Numbered from the stretch's first letter, positions 32,325-41,381 are shown. The stretch is DNA of 60,517 nucleotides from Aureibacillus halotolerans (GCF_004363045.1 NZ_SNYJ01000024.1:1-60517), one strand, 5' to 3'. Translations and numbers: made by a program. The notes: generated from the sequence alone by a model not told the origin.

Positions 32325-33138
32325 GACGCCCCCTCCTTCCCCATAGTATTTTTGAGCATTCTAAAGTAATCATCATCCACGTTAGAAAAAATACAAGCGC
32401 TGCAATTGTTCCTTTTGTGCCCTGCACCCATTGAACCCATTGATAGTATTCTGGACCGAGTGCCGATCCTCCCCCGAGCTTGATCACAGCAAATAAGCGA
32501 GCGAATTCGGCTGGATTGAAAATTGTAACAACAGAGATGACAGGCTGCACCCAACCATAGGGAAGGAAGGAAAGCACGGAAATAAGCAAAGCTGGCCATC
32601 CAACCACACTAAAAAACCATATGCTGATAGACAACGTAAGGGCCTGCCAGCGATTGCTCACTAAAGCCCCAAAAAGAAAGGCGACAGCTAGATAGAGCAA
32701 TGTCAAAATCAAAGAGAAGCTAAACAGGAGAAGATAGACGTCAAGGGACCACGCGGCGCCTGCCATGCTTCCTGCGATCCCAGCAATACCATATCCAATT
32801 GAAACAATGGTAAGTAGAACAATGGCAATACCGATATACTTCCCCGTGATAAATGCTGTTGTCGTTAAGGGATAGGTGGATAACAGCGACCAGCTTCCTT
32901 CTTCCTTTTCTGCTGTCAGCGAAAACGACCCTAGCATTAAGGTCATGAGCGGTAATAAATAAAGCGTTAAATTCATCATCGTGCTAGAAGCTCCAGAATA
33001 TCCTTGAACATACCCCTGTGCATTGATTAACGTCAGTGAAAGCATAAAAAGTGAAAACACAACTAGAAACGAATATGCCCACGGATTTCGAAAGCCTAAT
33101 TTTAGTTCTCTAGCGACAATAACCCCTATTTGAGTCAC
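32317..33138 (-). CDS. nosY: NosY-like ABC permease
   Basis: 273 residues with about six membrane helices. The start VARELKLGFRNPWAYSFLVVFSLFMLSLTLINA and the FSLTAEKEEGSWSLLSTYPLTTTAFITGKY loop are typical of NosY and related ABC-2 permeases. Overlaps nosL by four bases. Forms the complex with the NosF-like ATPase. Confidence 0.82.
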   Translation of the reverse strand: MTQIGVIVARELKLGFRNPWAYSFLVVFSLFMLSLTLINAQGYVQGYSGASSTMMNLTLYLLPLMTLMLGSFSLTAEKEEGSWSLLSTYPLTTTAFITGKYIGIAIVLLTIVSIGYGIAGIAGSMAGAAWSLDVYLLLFSFSLILTLLYLAVAFLFGALVSNRWQALTLSISIWFFSVVGWPALLISVLSFLPYGWVQPVISVVTIFNPAEFARLFAVIKLGGGSALGPEYYQWVQWVQGTKGTIAALVFFLTWMMITLECSKILWGRRGRHG

Positions 33139-33758
33139 TCTGTTTTTTCCTCTGTCATCTCTTTGTCCATGTCCATGCTTGTGTCTTCAGAGTGGTCATT
33201 CGAATGACCTTCCATGTCCATGCTACCGGCATCCTCAGAATGGTCATGGGAGTGACCCTCCATGTCCATGCCTTCCATCATCATGTCCATATTGACTTCC
33301 CAGCTATGGCTTTTCAGATCCTCAGCCGTCATTATTTCGCCTTGACTATGTTCATTTATATAGGCTTCAGCCGCCTCTTTTGTATCAAAGGAAATCACCC
33401 CGTAAGCCATCGGCGTTTTGATTTCCGGCCCATACACATACGTCGCATCTTCATAAGGAATCCATTCCATGCTGTCAAAATCCCTTACAAATTCAGCTCC
33501 GATTGCTTCTGTGCTATTCTGGTCTTTCCACTTATTCATGCAACCAATGTCATCAAATTTTAGCGCACGGCCGTCTTCTGTAATAATTTGCGTGGCGTAC
33601 TGATCATCTTTCACTGACATATTACAAATGGGACATTTGTCCGTCTCTTCATTAATTGGCTCTGGCTCATACGCCTTTGTTGTATTGCAAGCAACAAGAG
33701 CTACAAGAAGGAATAGAAAAACGAGAGGCCTCATAAAATTTGCATTAACCATTTTCAT
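33135..33758 (-). CDS. nosL: NosL copper-binding lipoprotein with Met/His-rich tail
   Basis: About 207 residues. Lipobox LVAC (Cys24) and the NosL core Cys42-P-I-Cys45-N-Met47 followed by ALKFDDIGCMNKWK; NosL delivers Cu(I) to nitrous oxide reductase in known systems. The last 55 residues are a Met, His and Asp rich extension made of repeats of MDMEGHSHDHSED type, absent from typical NosL and probably a copper store or scavenger. ATG at 33758 overlaps the nosD stop (ATGA) and follows GGAAGGAG. Confidence 0.9.
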   Translation of the reverse strand: MKMVNANFMRPLVFLFLLVALVACNTTKAYEPEPINEETDKCPICNMSVKDDQYATQIITEDGRALKFDDIGCMNKWKDQNSTEAIGAEFVRDFDSMEWIPYEDATYVYGPEIKTPMAYGVISFDTKEAAEAYINEHSQGEIMTAEDLKSHSWEVNMDMMMEGMDMEGHSHDHSEDAGSMDMEGHSNDHSEDTSMDMDKEMTEEKTE

Positions 33759-35137
33759 AATAATTTTCTCCTTCCAAAATAAAAAATTGAACATCCGAAA
33801 GATAACAGTAGAAATGCTATCAGATTGACACGATCTTTAACTAAAACGTGTGAACTATCTCCAGAAAAGACGTTGTCTGGTGGTGCCATAAGTGGTTCCT
33901 TGTCCATAGACCATGTGCGTGAATCAGCTTGGTACAAACGTTCAAGAAGCTCCAGTCCTGGCGATTGATAAAACAATTGAAAAGCGGGCTGCGACTGGAA
34001 GAGAGCCAGGCTAAGCGGATTCATTGCATAAGGAAGATTGCTTTTCCCATCGCCATCAGAATCCACACCTTTGAACGCATCCCAATAATTTCCTGACAAA
34101 GAATTATCAACACTCGTAACGGATCTTGCGCCAGTAATATTTCCTATAAAACTGTTTTCAGTAATAAGGTTGTTTTCTGCATCCATTAGTTGAAGCCCTA
34201 CGTAGTTATTCACAAAGGTGTTATGCATCACTTGATTGTCTAAAGATTGTTGGATGTTCATACCTACACGATTTCCTTCAATCCAATTTCTTTGCACAGT
34301 AGCACCATTTGTTTCATACAGGAGGAATCCTTGTGAATTGACATTTTCATTTTGCATGACGACACGGTTTTCTGTAATCGTCAAACCACGTGTGACCATG
34401 ACGATGATCCCGGTGAAGTTCAACCTACTTGTGTTTTTTTGAATAATCGTTTGCTCTGTATACATCGCATGGATGCCATATCGGGCACGTTCAACCACGT
34501 TTTGAGAAACAACATTCTTCTTACTTCTTTCTAAATAAATTCCATCCAAAACCCCACGAATATGGTTGTTCGTAATGCGGTTATTGTAAGCCCCATATAA
34601 GTCGATTCCATTTTTCTTGTCTGAAAGCGAGACAGGATGTTCGGTATCAGGCAACCATTCAATCCGATTCTCATCAAGGAGACCGTTCTGCGTTTTTTCT
34701 AAACGTATCCCATAGGAACCCGTTTGAATGTGCAGTGCTTCTAGGTGTACTGAATCCCCTGTTACAAAGACAGTCGCGGCATCCTTTAACTCTCGATCGA
34801 CGATCTTAAGACCACTTAGTTTCACATGATCACTCGTAATCTTAACAGCAGATTCACTGCCCTCGTGGGTAAGAACCGACCCTTTGCTGAATATGATCTG
34901 CAAAGGCTTGTCAATAATCATCGCGCCTGTGTAGTACCCTGCTGGAATATGAATCGTGTCCCCTGCCTCCGCTTGATCAATCAACTGTTGGATGGAGGTA
35001 TGCTGCTGTGCGTTTGCCACTGAGTTAGCACAAACGATGGAAAGGATAAGCACCATGACGCTGCTCCAAAAAAACATTATTTTCCGGCGATTCCAATGCG
35101 CTGATTGATTCCTTTGAATGTGCAACACCTCTTTCAA
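33755..35137 (-). CDS. nosD: NosD-like beta-helix protein
   Basis: About 460 residues: signal peptide (FWSSVMVLILSIVCANSVANA), a right-handed beta-helix of NosD/CASH type (TIHIPAGYYTGAMIID, NGIDLYGAYNNRITNNHIRG, GIYLERSKKNVVSQNV and onward), and a C-terminal membrane helix (NLIAFLLLSFGCSIFYF) with basic end. In nos operons NosD works with NosFY in assembling the copper-sulfide centre of NosZ. First gene of the tight nosD-L-Y-F-tlpA operon. The start is uncertain: TTG 35137 has no clear ribosome binding site; an internal ATG before FFWSS is an alternative. Confidence 0.85.
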   Translation of the reverse strand: MKEVLHIQRNQSAHWNRRKIMFFWSSVMVLILSIVCANSVANAQQHTSIQQLIDQAEAGDTIHIPAGYYTGAMIIDKPLQIIFSKGSVLTHEGSESAVKITSDHVKLSGLKIVDRELKDAATVFVTGDSVHLEALHIQTGSYGIRLEKTQNGLLDENRIEWLPDTEHPVSLSDKKNGIDLYGAYNNRITNNHIRGVLDGIYLERSKKNVVSQNVVERARYGIHAMYTEQTIIQKNTSRLNFTGIIVMVTRGLTITENRVVMQNENVNSQGFLLYETNGATVQRNWIEGNRVGMNIQQSLDNQVMHNTFVNNYVGLQLMDAENNLITENSFIGNITGARSVTSVDNSLSGNYWDAFKGVDSDGDGKSNLPYAMNPLSLALFQSQPAFQLFYQSPGLELLERLYQADSRTWSMDKEPLMAPPDNVFSGDSSHVLVKDRVNLIAFLLLSFGCSIFYFGRRKLL

Positions 35138-35483
35138 TAAAATGAGAAGCCTGTTTGTAGAATGCTTCTAGTGCAATCCGCTCCGTCAAAATACTTCGTT
35201 GGGGTTTGCTTCTGCACATATTGTTTTTATTGTGTCTCGGTCTCGTATAGCGGGTGAAAATCCTTGTTTAAACCAAATATGAAAAAAATTCATTGTTTCA
35301 AGTTAGATCACCTAGTGCCTTTTACACGAAATTAGTTTGGTAAAGGAATCAAATAAAACCATAAAGGGTCGATCTCATTTGAGATTGTTTTCAAAATGGT
35401 CATTTGCAAGTGAACAAGCACAACACATCATTAAATGAAATAAGATCTACGTTATCTGAAAAGGCACTAGAGTCTTTTTGAAC
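35138..35483. repeat. Intergenic region with partial copy of a dispersed repeat
   Basis: Around 35185-35265 the sequence CCGCTCCGTCAAAATACTTC, GGGGTTTGC and TTTTTATTGTGTCTCGG/TCTCGTATAGCGG matches, with changes, the larger repeat at 50405-50615. The remaining bases between nosD and the YtkA-like gene show no gene; the nosD promoter should lie here but I could not fix it. Confidence 0.6.
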
Positions 35484-36020
35484 TTAGTGGTGATGACCTC
35501 CACCCCCTGAATCATGGCCTTCCATATCAGTCATACTGTCCATATCCGATACGTCGCTATTTTTTTCGGCTTCTTCAGCAGCTAGAACCGCATCTTCACT
35601 GACGTTGCCTGCAATCACCTGTTCCTTTGGCATGGCATGCGTGCCTCGGGCTGTCACGTGCGACTGCACGTAGTAAACGCCCTCTTCATTGAAAGAAGTG
35701 TCTGCGGTATAAACGCCTGCCTCCGCCAAGGTCCCTTGCTCTTCCCAGCTTTGTTGACGGTCTCCCGCCTTCCAAAATTCAAAAGTGACTTTCCCTACCT
35801 GTGCTGTGTCTACAGGCTTTTCTTCCTCTGTAATGATCGCCTGGATGTTTACAGCAGCTTCGGTTTCAACGTTTTGGTCAATTTTGAGCTCGACCTCAAT
35901 GAAGCCTGTTAAGAGCTGTTCCGAATTCGGTTGCCCACCAGGCTCCCCTGGGTCATGTGCCTGGCAAGCCGTTATGATACACATTGCCGTAGCCATCAGT
36001 ATAAATTTGAAAGTCTTCAT
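35484..36020 (-). CDS. YtkA/FixH-like lipoprotein with His-rich tail
   Basis: 178 residues. Lipobox ITAC (Cys19), then a beta-sandwich of the YtkA/FixH type (FIEVELKIDQNVETEAAVNIQAII, VTFEFWKAGD, GVYTADTSFNEEGVYYVQSHVTARG), ending in a Met/His-rich tail SDMDSMTDMEGHDSGGGGHHH-like that shares the DMEGH motif with the NosL tail. A copper-related role is inferred from the tail and location. Start overlaps the upstream small gene by four bases. Confidence 0.8.
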   Translation of the reverse strand: MKTFKFILMATAMCIITACQAHDPGEPGGQPNSEQLLTGFIEVELKIDQNVETEAAVNIQAIITEEEKPVDTAQVGKVTFEFWKAGDRQQSWEEQGTLAEAGVYTADTSFNEEGVYYVQSHVTARGTHAMPKEQVIAGNVSEDAVLAAEEAEKNSDVSDMDSMTDMEGHDSGGGGHHH

Positions 36021-36157
36021 TGCAGCTCACCCTTTCTTATTGTCAATTTCTTATTCAAAAAAATGCCATCGCCAAATGGTTTGAACAGCGATGCTTTTTT
36101 CATTTTTTTTTGTTTTCGTTCATCAACCTGTTCATGTTGAATCTTCTTTATTGCCAT
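36017..36157 (-). CDS. Small basic protein (46 aa) upstream of the YtkA-like gene
   Basis: 46 residues, strongly basic (MAIKKIQHEQVDERKQKKMK at the start). GAGGAGG precedes the ATG at 36157, and its stop overlaps the next start (ATGA), so it is translated with the YtkA-like gene. No membrane segment and no family recognised. It may be a leader for the operon or a small regulator. Confidence 0.6.
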   Translation of the reverse strand: MAIKKIQHEQVDERKQKKMKKASLFKPFGDGIFLNKKLTIRKGELQ

Positions 36158-36331
36158 CGCGAGCCTCCTCATAAGGGATCGTTTGTGATACACGTAACCA
36201 ATGCTCCTTTGCATTGTATACGGGTTTCATTTCCTTTCCTATGACTCGTTAGAGCTATGAACATGAACATTCTGTGAAATGATTTTGGAGAAAGATGTAC
36301 AAAACTATTGGAAGAGCCACGACTGCAGTGC

Positions 36332-36360
36332 TTGACGCAAAGAGTCTATCAAGGTATTAT
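36332..36360 (+). promoter_or_regulatory. Promoter of the Rrf2 regulator gene
   Basis: TTGACG (36332-36337), 17-base spacer, TATTAT (36355-36360), 38 bases before the start codon. Confidence 0.7.
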
Positions 36361-36398
36361 CGACATATAAAGTCTCTAATTCAGGACGGTGATTTGCT

Positions 36399-36803
36399 AT
36401 GAAATACTCGAAAGCGACGAATTATGCTTTACACACCATGCTTTTTCTTGTAGCAGCCACGCCAAACAAGCCTGTCACTGTAGTGGAATTAGCAGAAAAG
36501 CAGAAGGTGTCTCCAACTTATCTCTCCAAGATTTTAACTAAACTAGTCAAGGCAGGCATGATTGAATCCGCATCAGGAGCTAAGGGTGGCTATCGGTTAA
36601 AGCGAAATTGGGAGAACATTTCATTCCTTGATATCATACACGCCATTGAAGGACCCACTTCTATGTTCGATTGCAGCTTGGATCATGGACCAGAATGCCC
36701 GATACAAAAGGTCGTCCTGTCCGCAGAGGAAAAAATGGAGCAGCATTTGAGAGACCAGACAATGTTTGAGTTAGTTCAAAGAACGAAAGTGAATCTTTGG
36801 TAA
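36399..36803 (+). CDS. Rrf2 family transcriptional regulator
   Basis: 134 residues. The start MKYSKATNYALHTMLFLVAA, the winged helix (TVVELAEKQKVSPTYLSKIL, GAKGGYRLKR) and LDIIHAIEGP are typical Rrf2. Only two Cys lie in the cluster region (Cys92, Cys100 in FDCSLDHGPECPIQ), one fewer than the three-Cys motif of NsrR/IscR, so a classic Fe-S site is doubtful. It is divergent from the YtkA/nos cluster and is the most likely local regulator (inference). GGACGGTGAT precedes the ATG. Confidence 0.85.
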   Translation: MKYSKATNYALHTMLFLVAATPNKPVTVVELAEKQKVSPTYLSKILTKLVKAGMIESASGAKGGYRLKRNWENISFLDIIHAIEGPTSMFDCSLDHGPECPIQKVVLSAEEKMEQHLRDQTMFELVQRTKVNLW

Positions 36804-37154
36804 AAATTTTTTCTTCTAATTAAGGATATTAAGTGTCTTTAAAAACTTTTGAAGTGGAGATTAAATCATCCCGTTTTGGTAGAAACGATGGTAGCCAATG
36901 CTGCTGTGGACTTTTCATTGCCTGTAGGACGTGGCATGCTTAATGATTCCTTGAGGGCGCTTTGGAAAGGTTCTCGTTCGACTAAAAGACCAGAGCATGA
37001 TATAAAAATTTGCATAAGGACTGTCCTAGAAGTCGTAGGACAGTCCTTTGACATGTGTGCTTGTTCCTTAAGCAACAAAGAGAAATAGACAAAAAAAACG
37101 TAGACAACTCCTCCAAAAAAGAGATGTTGTCTACGTTTTGATGAACGTATCAAT
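36804..37154. other. Intergenic region with two terminators
   Basis: No supported gene. AAGGACTGTCCTA pairs with TAGGACAGTCCTT at about 37016-37053 (terminator of the Rrf2 side, plus strand). AAAACGTAGACAAC pairs with GTTGTCTACGTTTT at about 37091-37139 with T-run on the minus strand (terminator of mqo). An open frame at 36849 lacks a ribosome binding site and was not called. Confidence 0.7.
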
Positions 37155-38678
37155 TTATGCTTCCTTCACCTTGCTATTGTCTGGTTTCTTAGGATCCTCG
37201 AGCTGAAGCGTCCGCGTTGTCGTGGCATGAATGCCTTTAAAAAGCTCAGGGTTTTCATACAGTGACTTGCCATACGATGGAATCATTTCCTTCAGCTTTG
37301 GCTCCCATGCTTTCGCTTTCATGTTCTCTGGGAAACATTTGTTGAGAATCTCAAGCATCACAGAGACGGCGGTAGACGCCCCTGGAGAAGCGCCGAGTAA
37401 GGCGGCAATCGAGCCATCCCCTGCACTAATTACTTCCGTTCCAAAACGAAGCGTTCCCTTGCCTTCAGGCGTATCTTTAATGATTTGCACACGTTGGCCA
37501 GCTACAACCAAGCCCCAATCCTCACTTTTCGCGTTTGGCACGAATTCTCTTAGTTCTTCCATACGCTTTTCCTTCGATTGCATCACCTGATTAATCAGGT
37601 AAATGGTCAATGGAATGTTCTTGGCACCAGCCGCCATCATCGTTAGCAAATTATGCGGTTTAATGGACGTGAACAAATCCAGCATGGAGCCAAATTTTAA
37701 AAACTTCGGTGAAAAACCAGCAAACGGACCAAACAACAACGATTCCTTCTTATCAATCAAACGTGTGTCCAGATGTGGCACTGACATTGGTGGTGCCCCA
37801 ATCGCTGCTTTGCCGTACACCTTTGCACGATGTTGCGCAACAACCTCTGGGTCCTGACAGACCATAAACAGGCCACTAACCGGAAAACCACCAATCCCTT
37901 TGCCTTCGGGAATCCCTGATTTTTGTAGCAGATGCAGGCTGCCTCCTCCGCCACCAATAAAGACAAACTTAGCAGTGTGGGTTTCAATCTTACCCGTTTC
38001 AACATTTCGCACCTTCACATTCCATGACCCGTCGCTTGTTTGAGTCAGGTCTTCAACACTCTGCTTAAATTGGATATCGACATTTGTGCTCTTTAAGTGA
38101 TTAAACAAATCCCGTGTTAACGCACCAAAGTTCACATCCGTGCCAGAATTGATTTTTGTCGCCGCAATCGGTTTCGTGATTTTTCGATCCTGCATCATTA
38201 ACGGAATCCAATCCTTCAGTTTTTCAGGCTCATCGGTATACTCCATACCTGGAAACAAAGGGTTTCTCGAAAGCGCTTCAAAGCGATTTTTCAAAAAAGC
38301 GACATTGGTTTCTCCTTGCACAAAGCTCATATGCGGCACTGGCATGATAAAATCACGCGGCTGCTTTAAGCGCTTGTTGCTCACAAGGTACGACCAAAAT
38401 TGCTTAGATACTTGGAATTCTTCGTTGACCTTGATGGCTTTGCTGACATCAATCGATCCATCTGGCTGTTCAACCGTGTAGTTTAGTTCGCACAACGAGG
38501 AATGCCCTGTTCCCGCATTGTTCCACTCGTTTGAGCTCTCCTCACCCGGTGTTTCACGTCTCTCAAACACGGTGATGTTCCAGTCTGGCGACAATTCTTT
38601 AAGCAAAGAACCTAGCGTTGCACTCATAATGCCAGCACCTATTAATATAACGTCTGTTTTTTTATAGGTATTACTCAT
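37155..38678 (-). CDS. mqo: Malate:quinone oxidoreductase
   Basis: 507 residues, full length for the family. [10 protein letters not shown] (residues 14-23) binds [41 protein letters not shown] and [19 protein letters not shown] are diagnostic of Mqo. It is a peripheral membrane flavoprotein that oxidises malate to oxaloacetate and passes electrons to menaquinone, a bypass of soluble malate dehydrogenase in the TCA cycle. AAGGATGA precedes the ATG; a strong terminator follows. Single gene. Confidence 0.95.
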   Translation of the reverse strand: MSNTYKKTDVILIGAGIMSATLGSLLKELSPDWNITVFERRETPGEESSNEWNNAGTGHSSLCELNYTVEQPDGSIDVSKAIKVNEEFQVSKQFWSYLVSNKRLKQPRDFIMPVPHMSFVQGETNVAFLKNRFEALSRNPLFPGMEYTDEPEKLKDWIPLMMQDRKITKPIAATKINSGTDVNFGALTRDLFNHLKSTNVDIQFKQSVEDLTQTSDGSWNVKVRNVETGKIETHTAKFVFIGGGGGSLHLLQKSGIPEGKGIGGFPVSGLFMVCQDPEVVAQHRAKVYGKAAIGAPPMSVPHLDTRLIDKKESLLFGPFAGFSPKFLKFGSMLDLFTSIKPHNLLTMMAAGAKNIPLTIYLINQVMQSKEKRMEELREFVPNAKSEDWGLVVAGQRVQIIKDTPEGKGTLRFGTEVISAGDGSIAALLGASPGASTAVSVMLEILNKCFPENMKAKAWEPKLKEMIPSYGKSLYENPELFKGIHATTTRTLQLEDPKKPDNSKVKEA

Positions 38679-38943
38679 GTGTGATCATCCTTATGCTCTA
38701 AAAATTTGCAGAAAAATGTCTACGTATACTTCGACGTCCTGCCAAACAGGGCGCAGTTTAATCGCGAGTCTCATTCAAGGAATACTGACCCTACTCTATA
38801 GTTTACCACTAATATTCATAGATTAGAATATTCATTTAGGAAACAAATGACGGTGAGAGGTGTCAAGTCGTGGCAAGAGAACCATTTTTACATAGCGTTC
38901 TTTCTCTCTAATAACATCCGCATATACATAGGAGGAAAACTAA

Positions 38944-39193
38944 ATGGCGGTGACCAATGTGGAACGCAAGATCACACGTATTGGAAATAGCCTTGGCATC
39001 ACACTACCTCAAAGTGTTCTAGATCATCTCCAAGTAAAGCTTTTCTCTAGAAAAGGACGGCGCTGTATCGTTCAAACGTCAAAAAACTCTCGATCATGGG
39101 GCGTTGAATGAAATTGATCAGGAGTTTTTAGATGGAATACAGGATCTTTTCGACAACTACGATCAGACCTTAAAAAACTTAGTGGATCGTTAA
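38944..39193 (+). pseudogene. AbrB/MazE-type antitoxin of a Doc pair, frameshifted
   Basis: AGGAGG precedes ATG 38944. The frame opens as an AbrB-type DNA-binding domain (VERKITRIGNSLGITLPQSV, then LDHLQVK), then loses frame: the expected loop is missing and the rest (EKDGAVSFKRQKTLDHGAL, EFLDGIQDLFDNYDQTLK ending NLVDR) continues in a shifted frame to TAA 39193. The change is consistent with a deletion of about 17 bases near 39040. The C-terminal part, which should neutralise Doc, would not be made. The first frame stops at 39109-39111. Confidence 0.78.
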
Positions 39194-39197
39194 TTAG

Positions 39198-39608
39198 ATG
39201 GTTCGTTATTTACACCACAAGGAGGTTATTTTACTTAATGCCCTTATCATTAAAAGATACAGTCCTGGAGAACAGATTGGCGTAAAAGAGCCAGCCTTAC
39301 TGGATAGTGCCGTTAATCGACCACAGCAAAGGGCTTTTGGTGAAGAAGCTTACCCCACTCTTTGGCTAAAGGCAGCAGCACTGTATAGCAGCATTGCCCA
39401 GCACTATGCTTTTCACAATGCGAATAAGCGAACAGCATTTGCTGCGATGAAACAATTGATATGGGTGAACGGATACCAGTTGATGGTCCCTGAAAATGAA
39501 GCTGCAGATTTCACAGTGGAATTGGTTGTACGAAACCCATCCCTCAACGTTGAAGAAATTGGAGCGTGGATAAAGGACCATTCGAAGCAACGAGACATGG
39601 ACAAATGA
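39198..39608 (+). CDS. doc: Doc-like toxin with catalytic His changed to Tyr
   Basis: 136 residues with the Doc fold of the Fic superfamily. The active-site motif should be H-x-F-x-(D/N)-A-N-K-R; here it reads Tyr70-AFHNANKR, so the catalytic His is replaced by Tyr (codon TAT at 39405-39407, one C-to-T change from CAT). Doc inactivates EF-Tu by phosphorylation; the corresponding His-to-Tyr mutant of P1 Doc is the classic non-toxic form. It starts five bases after the broken antitoxin. Probably non-toxic, which would explain survival without a working antitoxin. Confidence 0.82.
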   Translation: MVRYLHHKEVILLNALIIKRYSPGEQIGVKEPALLDSAVNRPQQRAFGEEAYPTLWLKAAALYSSIAQHYAFHNANKRTAFAAMKQLIWVNGYQLMVPENEAADFTVELVVRNPSLNVEEIGAWIKDHSKQRDMDK

Positions 39609-39647
39609 ACAGTCCTTCCATTTGATTAAAGGGTACAAAAGGACAAT

Positions 39648-39697
39648 AAAAGAAAACTGCGCGTCCTCTTCTGGACATCGCAGTCTTCTTTTTTATT
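39648..39697. terminator. Bidirectional terminator between doc and the ABC operon
   Basis: AAAGAAAACTGCG pairs with CGCAGTCTTCTTT, with T-rich ends in both directions. Confidence 0.8.
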
Positions 39698-39710
39698 GAT
39701 ACTCCTACAA

Positions 39711-40403
39711 TCAGAGAACATCCATCCGGTTGACATTCCGAATCGATAGCAGGGAGATGGCGATGCCAATGACGGCAAACGCTATTGGAATGTACACAAT
39801 GCTAGCGAGCGAAAAGGTTGGGTTGTGAGAGCTGATCAACGAGACGATCACAAGTGACGACACGATGGTCACAGGCACAGATAGGCGACGCATCCCAAAG
39901 TATAATGGCACGAGACTCGTTCCCGCCGCTGCAAAAGCGAGCGTGAGACTCGTTGAAATTTTTTCTGTTAGCATGGCCGTTGTGACGGTATGTTCAACAA
40001 AGTGGAAATACCCGTTTACGCCCCACATCACTGCTGTGACAAACAATTCGGAGAGAAGGATGGACGTTAACGTAAATGAAAACACGATCAGCAGCTTCGC
40101 AGACAGAAGCTTTTTTCGTTCAATAGGAAATAGGAATTGTAGTGCCATCGTTTTGTTCTTGTATTCTTCAATGATGAGCTTTGCCAGCAGAACAGCGGCA
40201 AAGACGATGAACACTGCTCGCACGATGGTGCCCCCAATAAAGAACAACTCCTCCATATCACGGACGACCTGACTCCCTTCCATCCTTTCCATGTACAAAA
40301 TAAAGGTGAGCATGCTAACGATGAGTAGATTGGCAATGACGGCACCTTTCCAGTACCACGACACGCTATCTTTTTTTAGTTCAAGCTTTAGTACCCGAAA
40401 CAT
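39711..40403 (-). CDS. ABC-2 type permease of a bacitracin/lantibiotic-type exporter
   Basis: 230 residues, six membrane helices (AVIANLLIVSMLTFILYM, FIGGTIVRAVFIVFAAVLLAKL, and four more) without export signal. The layout matches BcrB/SpaE-like permeases. Its start overlaps the ATPase gene by 23 bases. The four-gene order (response regulator, kinase, ATPase, permease) resembles ycbLMNO of Bacillus subtilis (impression). Confidence 0.82.
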   Translation of the reverse strand: MFRVLKLELKKDSVSWYWKGAVIANLLIVSMLTFILYMERMEGSQVVRDMEELFFIGGTIVRAVFIVFAAVLLAKLIIEEYKNKTMALQFLFPIERKKLLSAKLLIVFSFTLTSILLSELFVTAVMWGVNGYFHFVEHTVTTAMLTEKISTSLTLAFAAAGTSLVPLYFGMRRLSVPVTIVSSLVIVSLISSHNPTFSLASIVYIPIAFAVIGIAISLLSIRNVNRMDVL

Positions 40404-41340
40404 CGTCCATGTCCTCCCTCGCTACATTGTCCACTTGAAGCGCCTGGTGGTAATATTCATCCAACGTTTTGTACTTTTTGCTGATGGATTCAATCTCAAT
40501 GCCGTAACTTAGCAGAACTCGAGCAATTTCGCTCTGGCTTTTTACGGAACCGTAAATTCGAATGGTTCGCTCACCGATATGTTTCACATTAAACAGGTCG
40601 AGTTGATCCTCTAATACGAAGCACGCCTGTTTAACATCAGGCGTCAAGAGCTCAATAAATTCGGTGTGCTTGCTACGAATCGTATCCATTGACTTTTCTT
40701 CAAGCAGTCGTCCATTCTTCATTAAACCGACACGATCTGCGACTTGCTCCACTTCACTCAGCATATGGCTAGAAAGCAACAACGTCGTGCCGTAATCGTT
40801 TGCCAGCATCTTAAAGAGATCTCTCATCTCTCGAATGCCAGATGGATCAAGCCCGTTCATTGGCTCATCCAAGAGGAGCAGCTCGGGCTTTGTCATAATC
40901 GCTCTTGCAATCCCGAGCCGTTGCTTCATACCGAGCGAAAACGTATGCACGGGCTTATGTTTCACTGTAGTCAGCTGCACCCATTCAAGCGCAGTGTCGA
41001 CAGCATTTGCCTCATGGTAGCCACTATAGGCACAACACAATTGCAAGTTTTCAAAGGCGGTTTTTCTATCATAAAAGACCGGATACTCAATCATTGTCCC
41101 TAGTCGTCTCAAAAATAGATAAGAAGACTCCAGCAGCGGTTCACCGAAAAGCTCAATCGTTCCTGTGGTCGGCTTTACGAGATTCGTAATGAGCTTCATC
41201 AGCATCGTTTTTCCGGCCCCGTTATGCCCAATCAAGCCGTAAATCTCCCCTCGCCTCAAGTCCATCGATACATTTGATATCACTTCAGTGCCGTGTAGCA
41301 CCTTGGTTACTTCACGCACGTTCATTGTAAGCTGTTCCAC
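40381..41340 (-). CDS. ABC exporter ATP-binding protein (BcrA-like)
   Basis: About 319 residues. Walker A GLIGHNGAGKTML, signature FSLGMKQRL, Walker B LLLLDEPMNGLDP, switch LLSSHMLSE: the BcrA/lantibiotic-immunity branch. The C-terminal 100 residues form the usual extra domain. GTG at 41340 follows GGGAGAGAA. Together with the permease it should expel or detach a cell-wall active peptide (inference). Confidence 0.85.
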   Translation of the reverse strand: MEQLTMNVREVTKVLHGTEVISNVSMDLRRGEIYGLIGHNGAGKTMLMKLITNLVKPTTGTIELFGEPLLESSYLFLRRLGTMIEYPVFYDRKTAFENLQLCCAYSGYHEANAVDTALEWVQLTTVKHKPVHTFSLGMKQRLGIARAIMTKPELLLLDEPMNGLDPSGIREMRDLFKMLANDYGTTLLLSSHMLSEVEQVADRVGLMKNGRLLEEKSMDTIRSKHTEFIELLTPDVKQACFVLEDQLDLFNVKHIGERTIRIYGSVKSQSEIARVLLSYGIEIESISKKYKTLDEYYHQALQVDNVAREDMDDVSGTKA

Positions 41341-41381
41341 TCTGTTCTCTCCCTTCAGCTTTAGCTTATACCGTCCCCCTG

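Noticed and set aside
36849-37088. 79-codon frame between the Rrf2 gene and mqo
   Set aside because: TTG start without a ribosome binding site, and its end overlaps the hairpin at 37016-37053. It might be a remnant, but nothing supports a gene.
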